A DNA stretch of 64,000 nt, taken from positions 9,205,132 to 9,269,131 of the forward strand of contig OY755242.1 in NCBI GenBank assembly GCA_963576725.1, written 5' to 3'. The position numbers and the translations under genes are program-made. Source of the DNA: Azorinus chamasolen (Eukaryota; Mollusca; Bivalvia; Cardiida; Solecurtidae). Each line of letters starts with the position of its first letter. Positions within the stretch are counted from its first letter, which is position 1. This document shows positions 1 to 11,100 of this stretch, in pieces. The notes under the pieces were generated by a model. It saw only the letters and a list, made by a program, of their open reading frames with translations, was not told the origin of the DNA and did no database searches.

Positions 1-590
1 AAACATATAGTGAAAACTTTGAAAATCTTCTCCTATGGTATCTGCTTCAGAATTATTGTCTGTTCACACTGATTTTAACCCATTCTCTCATAGGCTATTT
101 TTAGATCCTACCTCTTTGAATAAATCTACCTAAAATGAGCATTAATTAGAGAAAAGGATAAAATCAGAATTGTGTAGATTTGAAACCATTGTGATATATA
201 GAGCATTTGCTCCTATGCACAATGGTTTCATAAATTGACTGTTACAGAGGCATAGAAAGGTGCATTTATGGAAGAAAGGGTTAATGCATATCAATCTTAC
301 TATTAACTCTCTTGTACAAACCACATAATTATAAAGTTCACATATGCATCAGATCAGAATCAAACTGTGTGCTAATTAGAAATTACTTCTTAAACTGGAA
401 GTTTCTCAGCTTTCATATTTGGCACATAGCATCATCTTGAGGTCCTCTACAAAACATGAATTATGCCCCTGGGTTCAAATGAAGCCCTGCACTAGAGGTG
501 GCCAGTTTTCTATAGAAACAGAGAAAACTTTGAAAATCTTCTCCTGATTGTCTGGTGAGCGACATCAGGGCCATCATTGCCCCTCTTGTT
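1..590 (+). repeat. Family A tandem-repeat element, 3' part
   Basis: This is the right end of an element that begins before the window. It carries the family's internal monomer (GAAAACTTTGAAAATCTTCTCC, CTACAAAA) and ends in GGTGAGCG followed by the imperfect GGGCCATCATTGCCC hairpin and CTCTTGTT. A foreign segment lies inside it at about 37-395. Confidence 0.7.
37..395. repeat. Nested interspersed repeat with hairpin
   Basis: The segment interrupts the family A monomer between TCTTCTCCT and AACTGGAAG. It contains a hairpin, GAAACCATTGTG...CACAATGGTTTC, around a TATAGAGCA core. Related sequence occurs at about 18838-18975 and 40190-40440. Confidence 0.6.
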
Positions 591-2855
591 TTGTCTGTAA
601 CTTTAACGCAACTTTAACATTGGTCATAACTTTTGAGCCAGTACAGATAGAGACTTGACATGTCAAGGTCAAGGTCATCCTTCAGGGTCAAAGGTCAAAT
701 TGTCTGTTTGTTTGTCTGTAACTTTAACATTGGTCATAACTTTTGAACCAGTACAGCTAGTGACTTGATATTTGGCATGCATATGTATCTCATAACGCCG
801 CACATTTTGAGGGGTGACATGTCAAGGTCATCCTTCAAGGTCAGAGGTCAAATATATGGGTCAAATCACAGACTAACATTGGCCATAACTTTTGGTCCAG
901 TAGAGATAGAGACTTGATATTTGGCATGCTCGTGTATCTCATGAAGCTGCACATTTTGAGGGGTGACATGTCAAGGTCATCCTTCAGGGTCAAAGGTCAA
1001 ATTGTCTGTTTCTTTGTCTGTAACTTTAACGCAACTTTAACATTGGTCATAACTTTTGAGCCAGTACAGCTGGTGACTTGATATTTGGCATGCATATGTA
1101 GCTCATAAAGCCGCACATTTTGAGGGGTGACATGTCAAGGTCATTCTTTAGGGTCAAAGATCAAATTGTCTGTTTGTTTGTCTGTAACTTTAACATTGGT
1201 CATAACTTTTGAGCCAGTACAGATAGAGACTTGATATTTGGCATACCTATATATCCTATAAAGCCACACATTTTGAGGGAGACATGTCAAGGTCATCCTT
1301 CAGGGTCAAAGGTCACCAACTTCAAATTGGCCATAACTTTTGAACCAATAGAGATAAAGTCTTGATATTTGTTATGCATGTGTATCTCATGAAGCTGCAC
1401 ATTTTGAGGGGCAACATGTCAAGGTGAAGGTCATCTTTCATGGTCAAAGGTCACCGACTTTAACATTGGCCATAACTTTTGAACCTTTAGATACAGACTT
1501 GACATTTGGTATGCATGTGTATCTCATGAAGCTGCACAGTTTGGGGGTGACATGTCATCTTTCAGGGTCAAAGGTCACCCACTTTAACATCAGCCTTAAC
1601 TTTTGAACCAGTAGAGATACAGACTTGATAGTTGGTATACATGTGTTTCTCATTTGGCTGCACAGTTTAAGGGGTGACATGTCAATGTCAAGGTCATCTT
1701 TGAAGGCCAAACGTCACCATCATTAACATTGGCCATAACGTTTGAACCAGTAGATATACAGCCTTGATACTGGTATGCATGTGTATCTCATGAAGCCGCA
1801 CAGGTTGAGGGGTGACATATCAAGATCAAGGTCATCCTTCATGGTCAAAGGTCACCAACTTTAACAATGGTCATAACTTTTGAACCAGTAGAGATACAGA
1901 CTTGATATTTGGTATGCATGTGTACCCCAAAAAGCTACACAGTTTGAGGAGTGGCATGTCAAGATCAAGGTCATCCTTCAGGGTCAAATATCATATGAAG
2001 GGGACAAAGTGTTTCACAAACACATTGTCAAACTTGCTGTGGTGGTTGGTTATGACCACTAGATGACCCCTATTGTTTTTGAGGTCACTAGGTCAAAGGT
2101 CAAGGTCACCATGACCTTAACTGGTTAAATGGTTTCCAATCAATATCTGCTCAAGGGTTCGGGTAGAATCTTCAAACTTGCTGTGGTAGTTGGTCATGAC
2201 CACTGTTTGACCCCTATTGTTTTTGATGTCACTAGGTCAAAGGTCAAGGTCACCATAACCTTAACTGGTAAAATGGTTTCCGATCAATAACTACTCAAGG
2301 GTTTGGCTTAGGATCTTCAAACTTGCTGTGGTGGTTGGTCATGACCACTAGATGAGTCCTATTGTTTTTGAGGTCACTAGGTCAAAGGTCAAGGTCACCA
2401 TGACCGTAACTGGTAAAACGGTTTCTGATCAATAACTGCTCAAGGGTTTGGCTTAGGCTCTTCAAACTTGCGTAGGTGGTCGGTCATGACAATTAGATGA
2501 GCCCTGTTGTGTTTGAGGTCACTAGGTCAAAGGTCAAGGTCAGCATGACCTTAACTGATGAAATGGTTTCCGATTAATAACTGCTTGTTTTGGTTTGGGA
2601 TCTTCAAACTTGCTGTTGGGGTTGGTGGTGACCACTAGATTACCCCTATAGTTGTTGAGGTCACTAGGTCAAAGGTTAAGGTCACCATGACTTTAACTTG
2701 TGAAATGTTTTCAGATCAATAAATGATCAGTGGTTTGCCTTAGAATCTTCAAAGTTGCTGTAGTCATGACCACTAGATGACCTCTATAGTTGAGGTCACT
2801 AGATCAAAGGTCAGGGGGTCTGGGGGGTATACATGTTTTACAAACATCTGTTGTT
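591..2855 (+). repeat. Satellite G array (two monomer types)
   Basis: At 591-1990 the monomers are about 120-150 bp and contain CATAACTTTTGAACC, CTTGATATTTGGCATGCA and GGGGTGACATGTCAAGG. At about 2005-2820 they are about 145 bp and contain ATCTTCAAACTTGCTGTGG and AGGTCAAAGGTCAAGG. The array ends in TATACATGTTTTACAAACAT and TTGTT. The second monomer type recurs at 25440-26815, so the two types travel together as one mobile unit. The short ORFs across it are fortuitous. Confidence 0.85.
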
Positions 2856-3771
2856 AAAGATTTCCATAGAAAGCAGTAATTTGGCCCTATATTCATAAAC
2901 ATGGTCAAAATATCTATTTATGTATCAAAGGCAAGAAAAACCTGGTTGACCGATCCAGGGCTGTCATAGCACTCATGTTTTAAATTGAATATCTAAAGAT
3001 CCCCCCCCCCCCCAATTGTTTGCCGTCTTACTAGGTAATATATTTGGCAAGGGATATCAATTCTATGAATCTGCTTGTTAAAATAGCACCTGGACATAGC
3101 AGTAACTGTAGAATCATATCTATATTACATCATCAGCGAACAGAGCAGAGCCTGATCAGATGGCTCTTACAGGTCAGGGTTCTACTCTATCTGCAAAAGC
3201 TTAGAAAGACATATCTGCAGAATTTGATTATCATATTGTATGTCTGGTTTGTTTTTGTCTGCATAATGGGGAAAATGCCAGAACCTAGCAGACTAACAGA
3301 CAGACATACAGATGGACTAAGGAAAAGTCTGCAAATATTTTCATTTCAAACATTATGAACCAAATTTGATGACCACTGGAAATAGTTAGATGCTGAGTAG
3401 CTTTGCATTTCATCATGATCCAAAATGTTTAATGCTACTTTTAGAATTGAGTTAGTTGATTGGTTTTGTAAACAAAAGTTACTAATCCCCAGTCACACCT
3501 AGCCTCATTGCCACTGAGATTGCATAGGATTGTTAAATTTTCCATAGCGCCGTGAGATCATAGCAAGAATTGATATTTATCGTGAAGATAGGGATGTCAT
3601 GGCAACCAAGACATTTCTACAGAGCTCCTATGACGTTTCTATGGAGCTCCTATGGCTTTCTACCATGTGACTTCAAGTTGTGATTATCTTTGCTCTCATG
3701 GCTCTCTCATGGATCTTCCACTGTGTGCATCGAGTTGTCACGATGCCTGCACTGTGCTTTCACGGCGCCTG
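2856..3771. other. Non-coding stretch
   Basis: I see no gene here. A poly-C tract lies at 3001-3013. At 3120-3190 there is a degenerate piece of the CAGAGCAGACC...GATCAGATGGCTC hairpin repeat. Confidence 0.5.
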
Positions 3772-3915
3772 TTTAGCCGGGTAGAGATTATGGTAAAATG
3801 GGTTGATAGGCTTTACTGAGTGGCTTGGTGGCTCAGTCGGTAGAGTGTTGGCATGGTAAGCCAGAGGCCCTGAGTTCGAGTCCCAGTCGAGTCACAACTT
3901 TTTCACCATGTTACA
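3772..3915 (+). repeat. 5' LTR containing tRNA-like sequence
   Basis: The LTR holds a 76-nt tRNA-like cloverleaf at 3820-3895. The acceptor stem is GTGGCTT/GAGTCAC (with wobbles). Box A is TGGCTCAGTCGG (3829-3840). The anticodon arm TTGGC-ATGGTAA-GCCAG gives a 7-nt loop with T33 and anticodon GGT. Box B is AGTTCGAGTCC. This is a strong internal Pol III promoter signature. Confidence 0.8.
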
Positions 3916-4073
3916 TTTGGCGCCCAACATAAATAACCCATAAGGTGATTTTAAAAACTGATTTATATGAAAATAATATGAAGATTATATGAATATAATG
4001 TGTAATAATAAGAAACTCGTGGAGTGTTCTTTGAGTAAGAATTCAGGACGAATTTTTGTGTAGAGGGGGTGTG
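3916..4073 (+). other. TRIM internal region with PBS and polypurine tract
   Basis: It begins TTTGGCGCCCAAC, where TGGCGCC would pair with a tRNA 3' end carrying GGCGCCA. It ends with AGAGGGGG just before the 3' LTR. It contains no ORF of note. Confidence 0.7.
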
Positions 4074-4217
4074 TGTAGCTGGGTAGAGATTATTGTGAAA
4101 TGGGTTGATAGGCTTCACGGTGTGGCTTGGTGGTTCAGTCGGTAGAGTGTTGGCATGATAAGCCAGAGGCCCTGGGATCGAGTCCCAGTCGAGTCACAAC
4201 TTTTTCACAATGTTACA
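4074..4217 (+). repeat. 3' LTR containing tRNA-like sequence
   Basis: It has exactly the length of the 5' LTR and the tRNA-like sequence at the same offset (4122-4197). The anticodon loop reads ATGATAA (anticodon GAT). Several substitutions separate the two LTRs, so the insertion is not very recent. Confidence 0.8.
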
Positions 4218-5128
4218 CCTGCATTGCAGAGACGGCACTTTAAAGAGGCTATGGTAGAACCCTTCTAGGCTTCTATGCCTTGGGGGCGCTCCTCCGTCGT
4301 CGTCTCAGAAAGAGATACACAATTTCTGCATCATCCTGGATCTGCTTACCTGCATATAGGCAAGCAGTAGCCCGCTTGCTGTCATGCATCAGTCATAATT
4401 AAATGAATGTTTTTTTGCATATCTGATTTACATAATCCAGTGTACTATTTTGTTGGTTTGGTTCATGCTGATGGATGTGATAGATTAACTAAGAAGCACA
4501 TTTTGTGTGCAATTCTTGCTGTGGTAGCTCCGTTTAGACATTGTAAGAGCACGGTAAAAATTACACTCCATGTAAGTGGAGTATAAACCCGATAGAGACA
4601 CAATGCCATCTCAGAGGACATTGTATGATAGCCATGCATGTGCCACGACGATGCGTGCAATCCCTCTGCATGCAACCCTGCATTCTGCATTTTTTTTTAT
4701 GCTGTGGGATCACTGTGAGAATGTGGCCCTTGTGTGACAGGGATGTTCAGAAAATTTAATCCTCTTCCTCATATAGATTACTTTGGATTGGCAACTTTGC
4801 AATCTTAGTGGACCCAGATCAAACCACTTCTACTGGAATCCTCTGGAGTCCTCTGATCTGCTTGATCTACCGGAGTCCTCTGATCTACTGGAGTCCTCTG
4901 ATCTACTGGAGTCCTCTGATCAAGACAAGGTCTCCTCTATTTTGTTCTTGATTCAACATTTTTAGCCTTTGTAAAAAAAATATTTTATTCATAATGCCAT
5001 TATAAGAATTCAACTTATGGATTCATTTTGTCAGCATTTCTAGCATTCAAAATATTAATACAAGGTATATAACTGTGGTTCAGTTATGGCAACATACTTT
5101 AAGATTTTGTATTTTGTGTCTCTTTCAG
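4218..5128. other. Non-coding stretch with an 18-bp minisatellite
   Basis: The only structure seen is at about 4840-4925, a run of GATCTACTGGAGTCCTCT units (some variant). The kinase exon follows. I could not recognise a kinase N-lobe exon here. Confidence 0.55.
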
Positions 5129-5289
5129 GACATACTATTTCATGCTGCCCTATTTAGAAAAAGGTAACTTGGGGAGAAAGCTACAAGAAGATCTTTACAA
5201 AATTGATAATAAAAAGAAACCACAGTTGGAGAAGGATACCAGAATGCGGATACTGCTACAAGTTGCATGTGCCATGGAGTTCCTGCACA
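5129..5289 (+). CDS. TKL (Pelle/IRAK-like) protein kinase, exon with subdomains V-VIa
   Basis: The exon follows a pyrimidine-rich acceptor (TCTCTTTCAG) and begins in phase 2. It encodes YYFMLPYLEKGNL, which is the hinge region, then RMRILLQVACAMEFLH, which is helix E of the kinase C-lobe. I end it at the GTGAAG donor at 5290 rather than at a later GT, because the leftover A plus GG of the next recognised exon gives an in-frame R and reads ...EFLH-RGSYIHRD, as kinases do. Earlier exons (glycine loop, VAIK lysine) are not visible in the window. It is probably an intracellular signalling Ser/Thr kinase; the exact family is uncertain. Confidence 0.8.
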
Positions 5290-5382
5290 GTGAAGTGAAA
5301 AACTTTAGGTTAAGAGCCTTTCCTTCTTTCTTATGCCCCCATTCTTATGCTATTTTAGCTCTCCAGAGCAGGGTGAGTTTTT

Positions 5383-6336
5383 AGCTCACCTGGCGCAAAG
5401 TGCCAAGGTGAGCTATTGGGATGATCCTATGTCCAGCGTCCGTCGTGGTGCGTATGTGCGTTGTGCTACGTGCGTACGTGCGGGCGTCGACAATTTACTT
5501 AAACATCTTCTTCTCTGGAACTACAAAGCCAAGAGCTTTGATATTTGGTATGTAGTATGATGTAATGGTCCTCTACAAAGATTGTGCAAATTATGTCCCC
5601 CGGGCCAAAAAAAGCCCCAGGGCTTATCAGTTTTTCATAGGAAAATCTTGAAAAATCTTCTTCTCTGAAACTGTCAGGCATAGACCTTTGGTATTTGGTA
5701 TGTAGCATCATCTAATGGTCCTCTACTAAGATTGTTCAAATTATGACCCCCAGGACAAAAATGGCCACGCCCAAGGGCTTATCAGTTTTTCATGGGAAAA
5801 TCTTTAAAAATCATCTTCTCTGAAACTGTAAGGCATAGACCTTTGATATTTGGTATGTAGCATGATCTAATGGTCCTCTACTAAGATTGTTCAAATTATG
5901 ACCCCTGGGCCAAATATGGCCACGCCCCGGGGCTTATCAGTTTTTCATAGGAAAATCTTTAAATATATTCTTCTCTAAAATTATAAGGTATAGACCTTTG
6001 ATATTTGGTATGTAGCATTATTTAATCGTCCTCTACCAAGATTAATCAAAATATGACCCCGGACCAAAAATGGCCCCGCCCAAGGGCTTATCAGTTTTTC
6101 ATAGGAAAATCTTTAAAAATCTTCTCCTCCAGAACTGTAAGGTCTAGGCCCTTGATATTTGGTATGTAGCATCATCAAATGGTTTTCTACCAAGATTATT
6201 CAAATTATTACCCCTGAGTCAAAGATGGCCCCGCCCTGGGGCTTATCAAGATTTTTCAAATTATGCAATCTGTCATTGAAATCATTAATCTGTTACGAAC
6301 AGGTGAGCGATTAAGGGCCGTCATGGCCCTCTTGTT
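5383..6336 (+). mobile_element. Family A tandem-repeat element, complete copy
   Basis: It starts AGCTCACCTGGCGCAAAGTGCC..GGTGAGCT (a 5' hairpin) directly after TT. It then carries about five monomers of 145-150 bp (CTTTGATATTTGGTATGTAGCAT, GGTCCTCTAC, GGGCTTATCAGTTTTTCATAGG). It ends GGTGAGCG, then the GGGCCGTCATGGCCC hairpin and TCTTGTT. It lies about 90 bp downstream of the kinase exon, inside its intron. A truncated second 5' end lies just before it (5355-5378). Confidence 0.8.
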
Positions 6337-6755
6337 GTGATTTCCTGATGTCCGTCATCCTTTAAAATCTCCTCCTCTGAATCTACATGGTTCTCATCTT
6401 TCATCTTTAGCAAATAGCATCATCTGTAGACCCTCTACAAAAGTTATAAAAAGCATGCCCCGCCCCAGGGATGGCCAGTTTTCCATAGAACAGGAATACT
6501 ACGCTTCAGGAAAATTGAAATTTTTTCAAGGTCAGGGAATTGTCAAGGAATTTTGAAAACATGAGAATGCAGGTCATATATTTTATAAATTTCATAAATT
6601 GTTACAGAAATTATGATAGAAAGACCAAATTTCGGGATGTAATGTGTTAGGGAAATTTGAAATTAAGTTGAGGAATTCTGTTTACTGTGGTTTGTGGCAA
6701 CCCTGTAGAAACATACAGTGAAAACTTTGAAAATCTTCTCCTCTTCTCAGTTTTT
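6337..6755 (+). repeat. Family A fragments
   Basis: Family A head sequence (CTGATGTCCGTCATCC) and monomer pieces are mixed with an unassigned block at about 6490-6700. There is no gene. Confidence 0.5.
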
Positions 6756-8150
6756 ATACGCCCACCTAATAAAGGTGGTCGTATATTGGCGTGGCCCTGT
6801 CCGTCCGTCCGTCCGTTCGTTCGTCCGTCAGCATTTTGTTTGTCCGCAGTTATCTCGGAAAACTTTTTGGCAGATATTAATGAATCTTCACACAATTGTT
6901 TAATGTATCAAGATCTGAAGCTGAGTTGATTCAGAGGTTCATTTGATTTTTCGTTTCAGAGTTATGGCCCTTGTCCTTAAAAAATGCAAATAGTTTGTCC
7001 GCTGTTTTCTGGGAAAACTATGTGAGAGATATTAATGAAACTTCACACAAATGTTTAATGCATCAAGATCTGAAGCTGAGTCGATTCTGAGGTTTATTTG
7101 ATTTGTCGTTTCCGAGTTATGGCCCTTTTCCTTAAAAACATAATGTAAATACATGCAAATAGTTTGTCCGCTGCTTTCTGGGAAAACTATTTGAGAGATA
7201 TTAATGAAACTTCACACAAATGTTTAATGTATCATGATCTGAAGCTGAGTTGATTTTGAGGATCATTTAATTTTTCGTTTCAGAGTTATGGCCCTTGTCC
7301 TTAAAAAATAATGCAAATACATGTAAATAGTCCGCTGTTTTCTGGGAAAACTATTTAAGAGATATTAATGAAACTAAATACAAATGTTAATGCATCAAGA
7401 TCTGAAGCTGAGTTGATTCTGAGGATCATTTGATTTTTCGTTTCAGAGTTATGGCCCTTGTCCTTAAAAAATAATGCAAATACATGTAAACAGTTTGTCC
7501 GCTGTTTTCTGGGAAAACTATTTAAGAGATATTAATGAAACTTCACACAAATGTTTAATGCGTCAAGATCTGAAGCTGATTTGATTCTGAGGATCATTTG
7601 ATTTTTCGTTTCAGAGTTATGGCCCTTGTCCTTAAAAAATTATGCAAATATATGCATATTGTTTGTCCGCTGTTTTCTGGGAAAACTATTTGAGAGTTAT
7701 TAATGAAACTTCACACAAATGTTAAATGCATCAAGATCTGAAGCTGCGTCGATTTTGAGGTTCATTTGATTTTTCGTTTCCGAGTTATGGCCCTTTTACT
7801 TAAAAAATAATGCAAATACATGCAAATAGTTTGTCCGCTGTTTTCTGGGAAAACTGTTTGACAGATATTAATGAAACTTCACACACATGTTTAATGCATC
7901 AAGACCTGAAGCTAAGTCAATTCTGAGGTTCATTTGATTTGCCGTTTCGGAGTTATGGCCCTTGCACTTAAAAGAGATAATGCAAATCTATGCAAATATA
8001 TATGAGGATGGCCATAATTTTTTCTTTTGAAATGATATTTACTTCAATTTTTTTATATGGTTAAACCTTAATATGAATTTTCACATATATTACGGGGTTT
8101 TTGGTAAGTCATTTTATTCTAAAGTTATGGTCCTTGAACTTTGTGTGTTC
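6756..8150 (+). mobile_element. Family D tandem-repeat element
   Basis: It starts with the hairpin ATACGCCCACCT..AGGTGGTCGTAT, then CCGTCCGTCCG. About eight monomers of 150-165 bp follow (TTTGTCCGCTGTTTTCTGGG, CATCAAGATCTGAAGCTGAG, GAGTTATGGCCCTTGTCC). It grades into family A sequence near 8150-8190. A complete copy with a clean insertion site is at 28346-31359. Confidence 0.75.
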
Positions 8151-11100
8151 GTTGCTATGTATCGGGCGAAAAACATGGCCGCCAGAGGGCGTGGTCAATA
8201 TTTCCATATATGGTAATATGGAATTTTCATAGGAAAATCTTTAAAAATCTTCTTCTTTGAAACTGTAAAGCCTAGACCTTTGATATTTGGTATGTAGCAT
8301 GATCTTATGGTCCTCTACAAATATTGTTCAAATTATGACCCCTGGGCCAAAAATGGCCCCGCCCAAGGGCTTATCAGTATTTCGTAGGAAAATCTTTAAA
8401 AATCTTCTTCTCTGAAACTGTAAGGCTTAAACCTTTGATATTATTTATGTAGCATGATCTTATGGTCCTCTACAAATATTGTTCAAATTATGACCCCCGG
8501 GCCAAAAATGGCCCGCCCAAGGGCTTATCAGTTTTTCATAGGAAAATCTTTAAAAATCTTCTTCTCTCAAACTGTAAGGCCTAGACCTTTGATATTTGGT
8601 ATGTAGCATGATCTTATGGTCCTCTACAAACATTGTTCAAATTATGACCCCGGGGCCAAAAATGGCCCCGCCCAAGGGCTTATCAGTTTTTCATAGGAAA
8701 ATCTTTAAAAATCTTCTTCTCTGAAACTGTAAGGCTTAAACCTTTGATATTAGGTATGTAGCATGATCTTATGGTCCTCTACAAATATTGTTCAAATTAT
8801 GACCCCTGGCCCAAAAATGGCCCCGCCCAAGGGCTTATCAGTTTTTCATAGGAAAATCTTTAAAAATCTACTGAAACTGTAAGGCCTAGACCATTGATAT
8901 TTGGTATGACTAACATGATCTACTGGTCCTCTATTAATATGTAGCTGTGACTTGTGGTCCTCTGCCAAGAATGTTTAACTTACGACCCTGACCACTGGGC
9001 GAAACTTGGCCCTACCTCAGGGCTTATCAGTTTTTTCGATGGGAAAAATATGAAACATTACTTTTCTCTGAAATCGTAAGGCTTAGACCTTTAATTAATG
9101 GCTTATTGCTTTGCCTTGTGGTTCTCTACCAAGGTTGTCCACATGATTTCTTGTGGTCAAAAAAGGCCCTTCCCCTGGTGTTATCTCAGGTGAGCGCTTC
9201 AGGGCCTCATAGCCCTCTTGTTCATAGGAAAATCTTTAAAAATCTTCTTCTCAGAAACCGTAAGGCCTAGACCTTTGGTATTTAGTATGTAGCATCATCT
9301 AATGGTCCTCTACCAAAATTGCTCAAATTATGACCCCCGGGCCAGAAATGGCCCCGCCCCGGGCTTATCAGTTTTTCTTAGGAAAATCTTTAAAAAATCT
9401 TCTCCACTGAAACCGTAAGGCCTAGACCTTTGATATTTGGTATGTAGCATTATCTAATAGACCTCTACGAAGATTGTTCAAATTATGACCCCCAGACCAA
9501 AAATGGCCCCGCCCCGGGGCTTATCAGTTTCTCATAGGAAAATCTTTAAAAATCTTCTTCTTTGAAACCGTAAGGCCTAGACCTTTGGTATTCATCTAAT
9601 GGTCCTCTACAAAGTTTGTTCAAATTATGACCCCCGGACTAAAAATGGCCCCACCCCGGGGCTTATCAGCTTTTCATAGGAAAATCTTTAAAAATCTTCT
9701 TCTCTGAAACTGTAAAGCCTAGACCTTTGATATTTGGTATGTAGCATGATCTTATGGTCCTCTACAAATATTGTTCAAATTATGATCCCTGGGCCAAAAA
9801 TGGCCCCGCCCAAGGGCTTATCAGTATTTGATAGGAAAATCTTTAAAAAATCTTCTTCTCTGAAACCGTAAGGCCTAGACAATTGATATTTGGTATGTAG
9901 CATCATCTATTGGTCCTCTACAAAGATTGTTCAAATTATGACCCCTTGATCAAAATGGCCCCGCCCGGGGGCTTATCAGTTTTTAGCTCACCAGAGCACA
10001 AAGTGCTCAAGGTGAGCTTTTGTGATACCCCTGTGTCCGGCGTCCATCTGTCCGCACTCACCAAAGGGTAGTTGTGTGACTTTTTCTAACTAGTCCCACA
10101 AGTAAAATCATTAACCTGGCCATCTCTTGTGACATTAACCTGGCCATTTCTTGTGACATTAACCTGGCCAGTTGTGGGACATAGGGTTAGGGTTAGCTTC
10201 CAGATCATTCTTTTCCAAAGTTAGAGCCAAAAATAGTTTTTCTTGTGGGACTAGTCACACAAGAAAAGATCAAAGGAAAAAGTCACACAACTACCCATTT
10301 GTTAGCATGTCCGTCTGTCTGTCCGTCAACAATTTCAAACGACTTCTTCTCTGAAACCGACTGCCCAATTGTAACCAAACTTGGTCAGATACACACTGTG
10401 GGTGGGGGCTTCAAAAGTTGTTAAAAGATAGTGGGCGGGGCCATCGGTCTTGTTGCCATGGCAACCAGACACAATATCTAGAAAAATCTTCTTCTCCAGA
10501 ATGACTTGTTGGATTTGAATATAGTTTTCACCAAAATGTTTCTCAGTTGATAGACTTTAAAAGTTGTTAAAAGAATTTTGATCGGGCAAAAAACATGGCC
10601 TCCAGAGGGCATGGTCATTTTTTCCATATATGGTAATATGGAATTTTCATTGGAAAATCTTTAAAAATCTTCTTCTCTGAAACTGTAAAGCCTAGACCTT
10701 TGATATTTGGTATGTAGCATGATCTTATGGTCCTCTACAAAGATTGTTCAAATTATGGCCCCCGGGCCAAAAATGGCCCGCCCAAGGGCTTATCAGTTTT
10801 TCATAGGAAAATCTTTAAAAATCTTCTTCTCTAAAACTGTAAGGCCTAGACCTTTGATATTCGGTATGTAGCATGATCTTATGGTCCTCTACAAATATAG
10901 TTCAAATTATGACCCCCGGGCCAATAATGGTCCCCGCCCATGGGCTTATCAGTTTTTCATAGGAAAATCTTTAAAAATCTTCTTCTCTGAAACTGTAAGG
11001 CCTAGATCTTTGATATTTGGTATGAAGCATGATCTTATGGTCCTCTACAAATATTGTTCAAATTATGATCCCCGGGACAAAAATGGCCCGCCCAAGGGCT

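Larger units (their letters stand above)
3772..4217 (+). mobile_element. TRIM-like LTR retrotransposon with tRNA-like LTRs
   Basis: This is a complete miniature LTR element of 446 bp: a 144-bp 5' LTR, a 158-bp internal region without coding capacity, and a 144-bp 3' LTR. LTR ends are T(G/T)TAGC...GTTACA. A primer-binding-site-like TGGCGCCCAAC begins two bases after the 5' LTR, and a purine tract (AGAGGGGG) precedes the 3' LTR. CCTG flanks both sides (3768-3771 and 4218-4221) as a likely target-site duplication. Each LTR contains a tRNA-like sequence. A degraded solo LTR of the same family is at 50081-50204. It encodes nothing and would depend on proteins supplied in trans. Confidence 0.85.

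Noticed and set aside
591..2855. CRISPR-like array
   Set aside because: Repeats and spacers are not distinct, monomers diverge along their whole length, and the DNA is eukaryotic.
3820..4197. Two functional tRNA genes
   Set aside because: They sit at identical offsets in LTR-like repeats with wobbles in the acceptor stem and different anticodons; they are best seen as LTR components.
4783..4965. Small ORF with ESSDLL repeats
   Set aside because: It is the translation of an 18-bp minisatellite; no splice or start support.
5290..5313. Alternative later donor for the first kinase exon (TTTAG|GTTAAG)
   Set aside because: It leaves two bases, which puts the next exon out of frame; the GTGAAG donor joins correctly.
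10180..10198. Interstitial telomere
   Set aside because: Only about two TTAGGG units occur inside a MITE-like insert.
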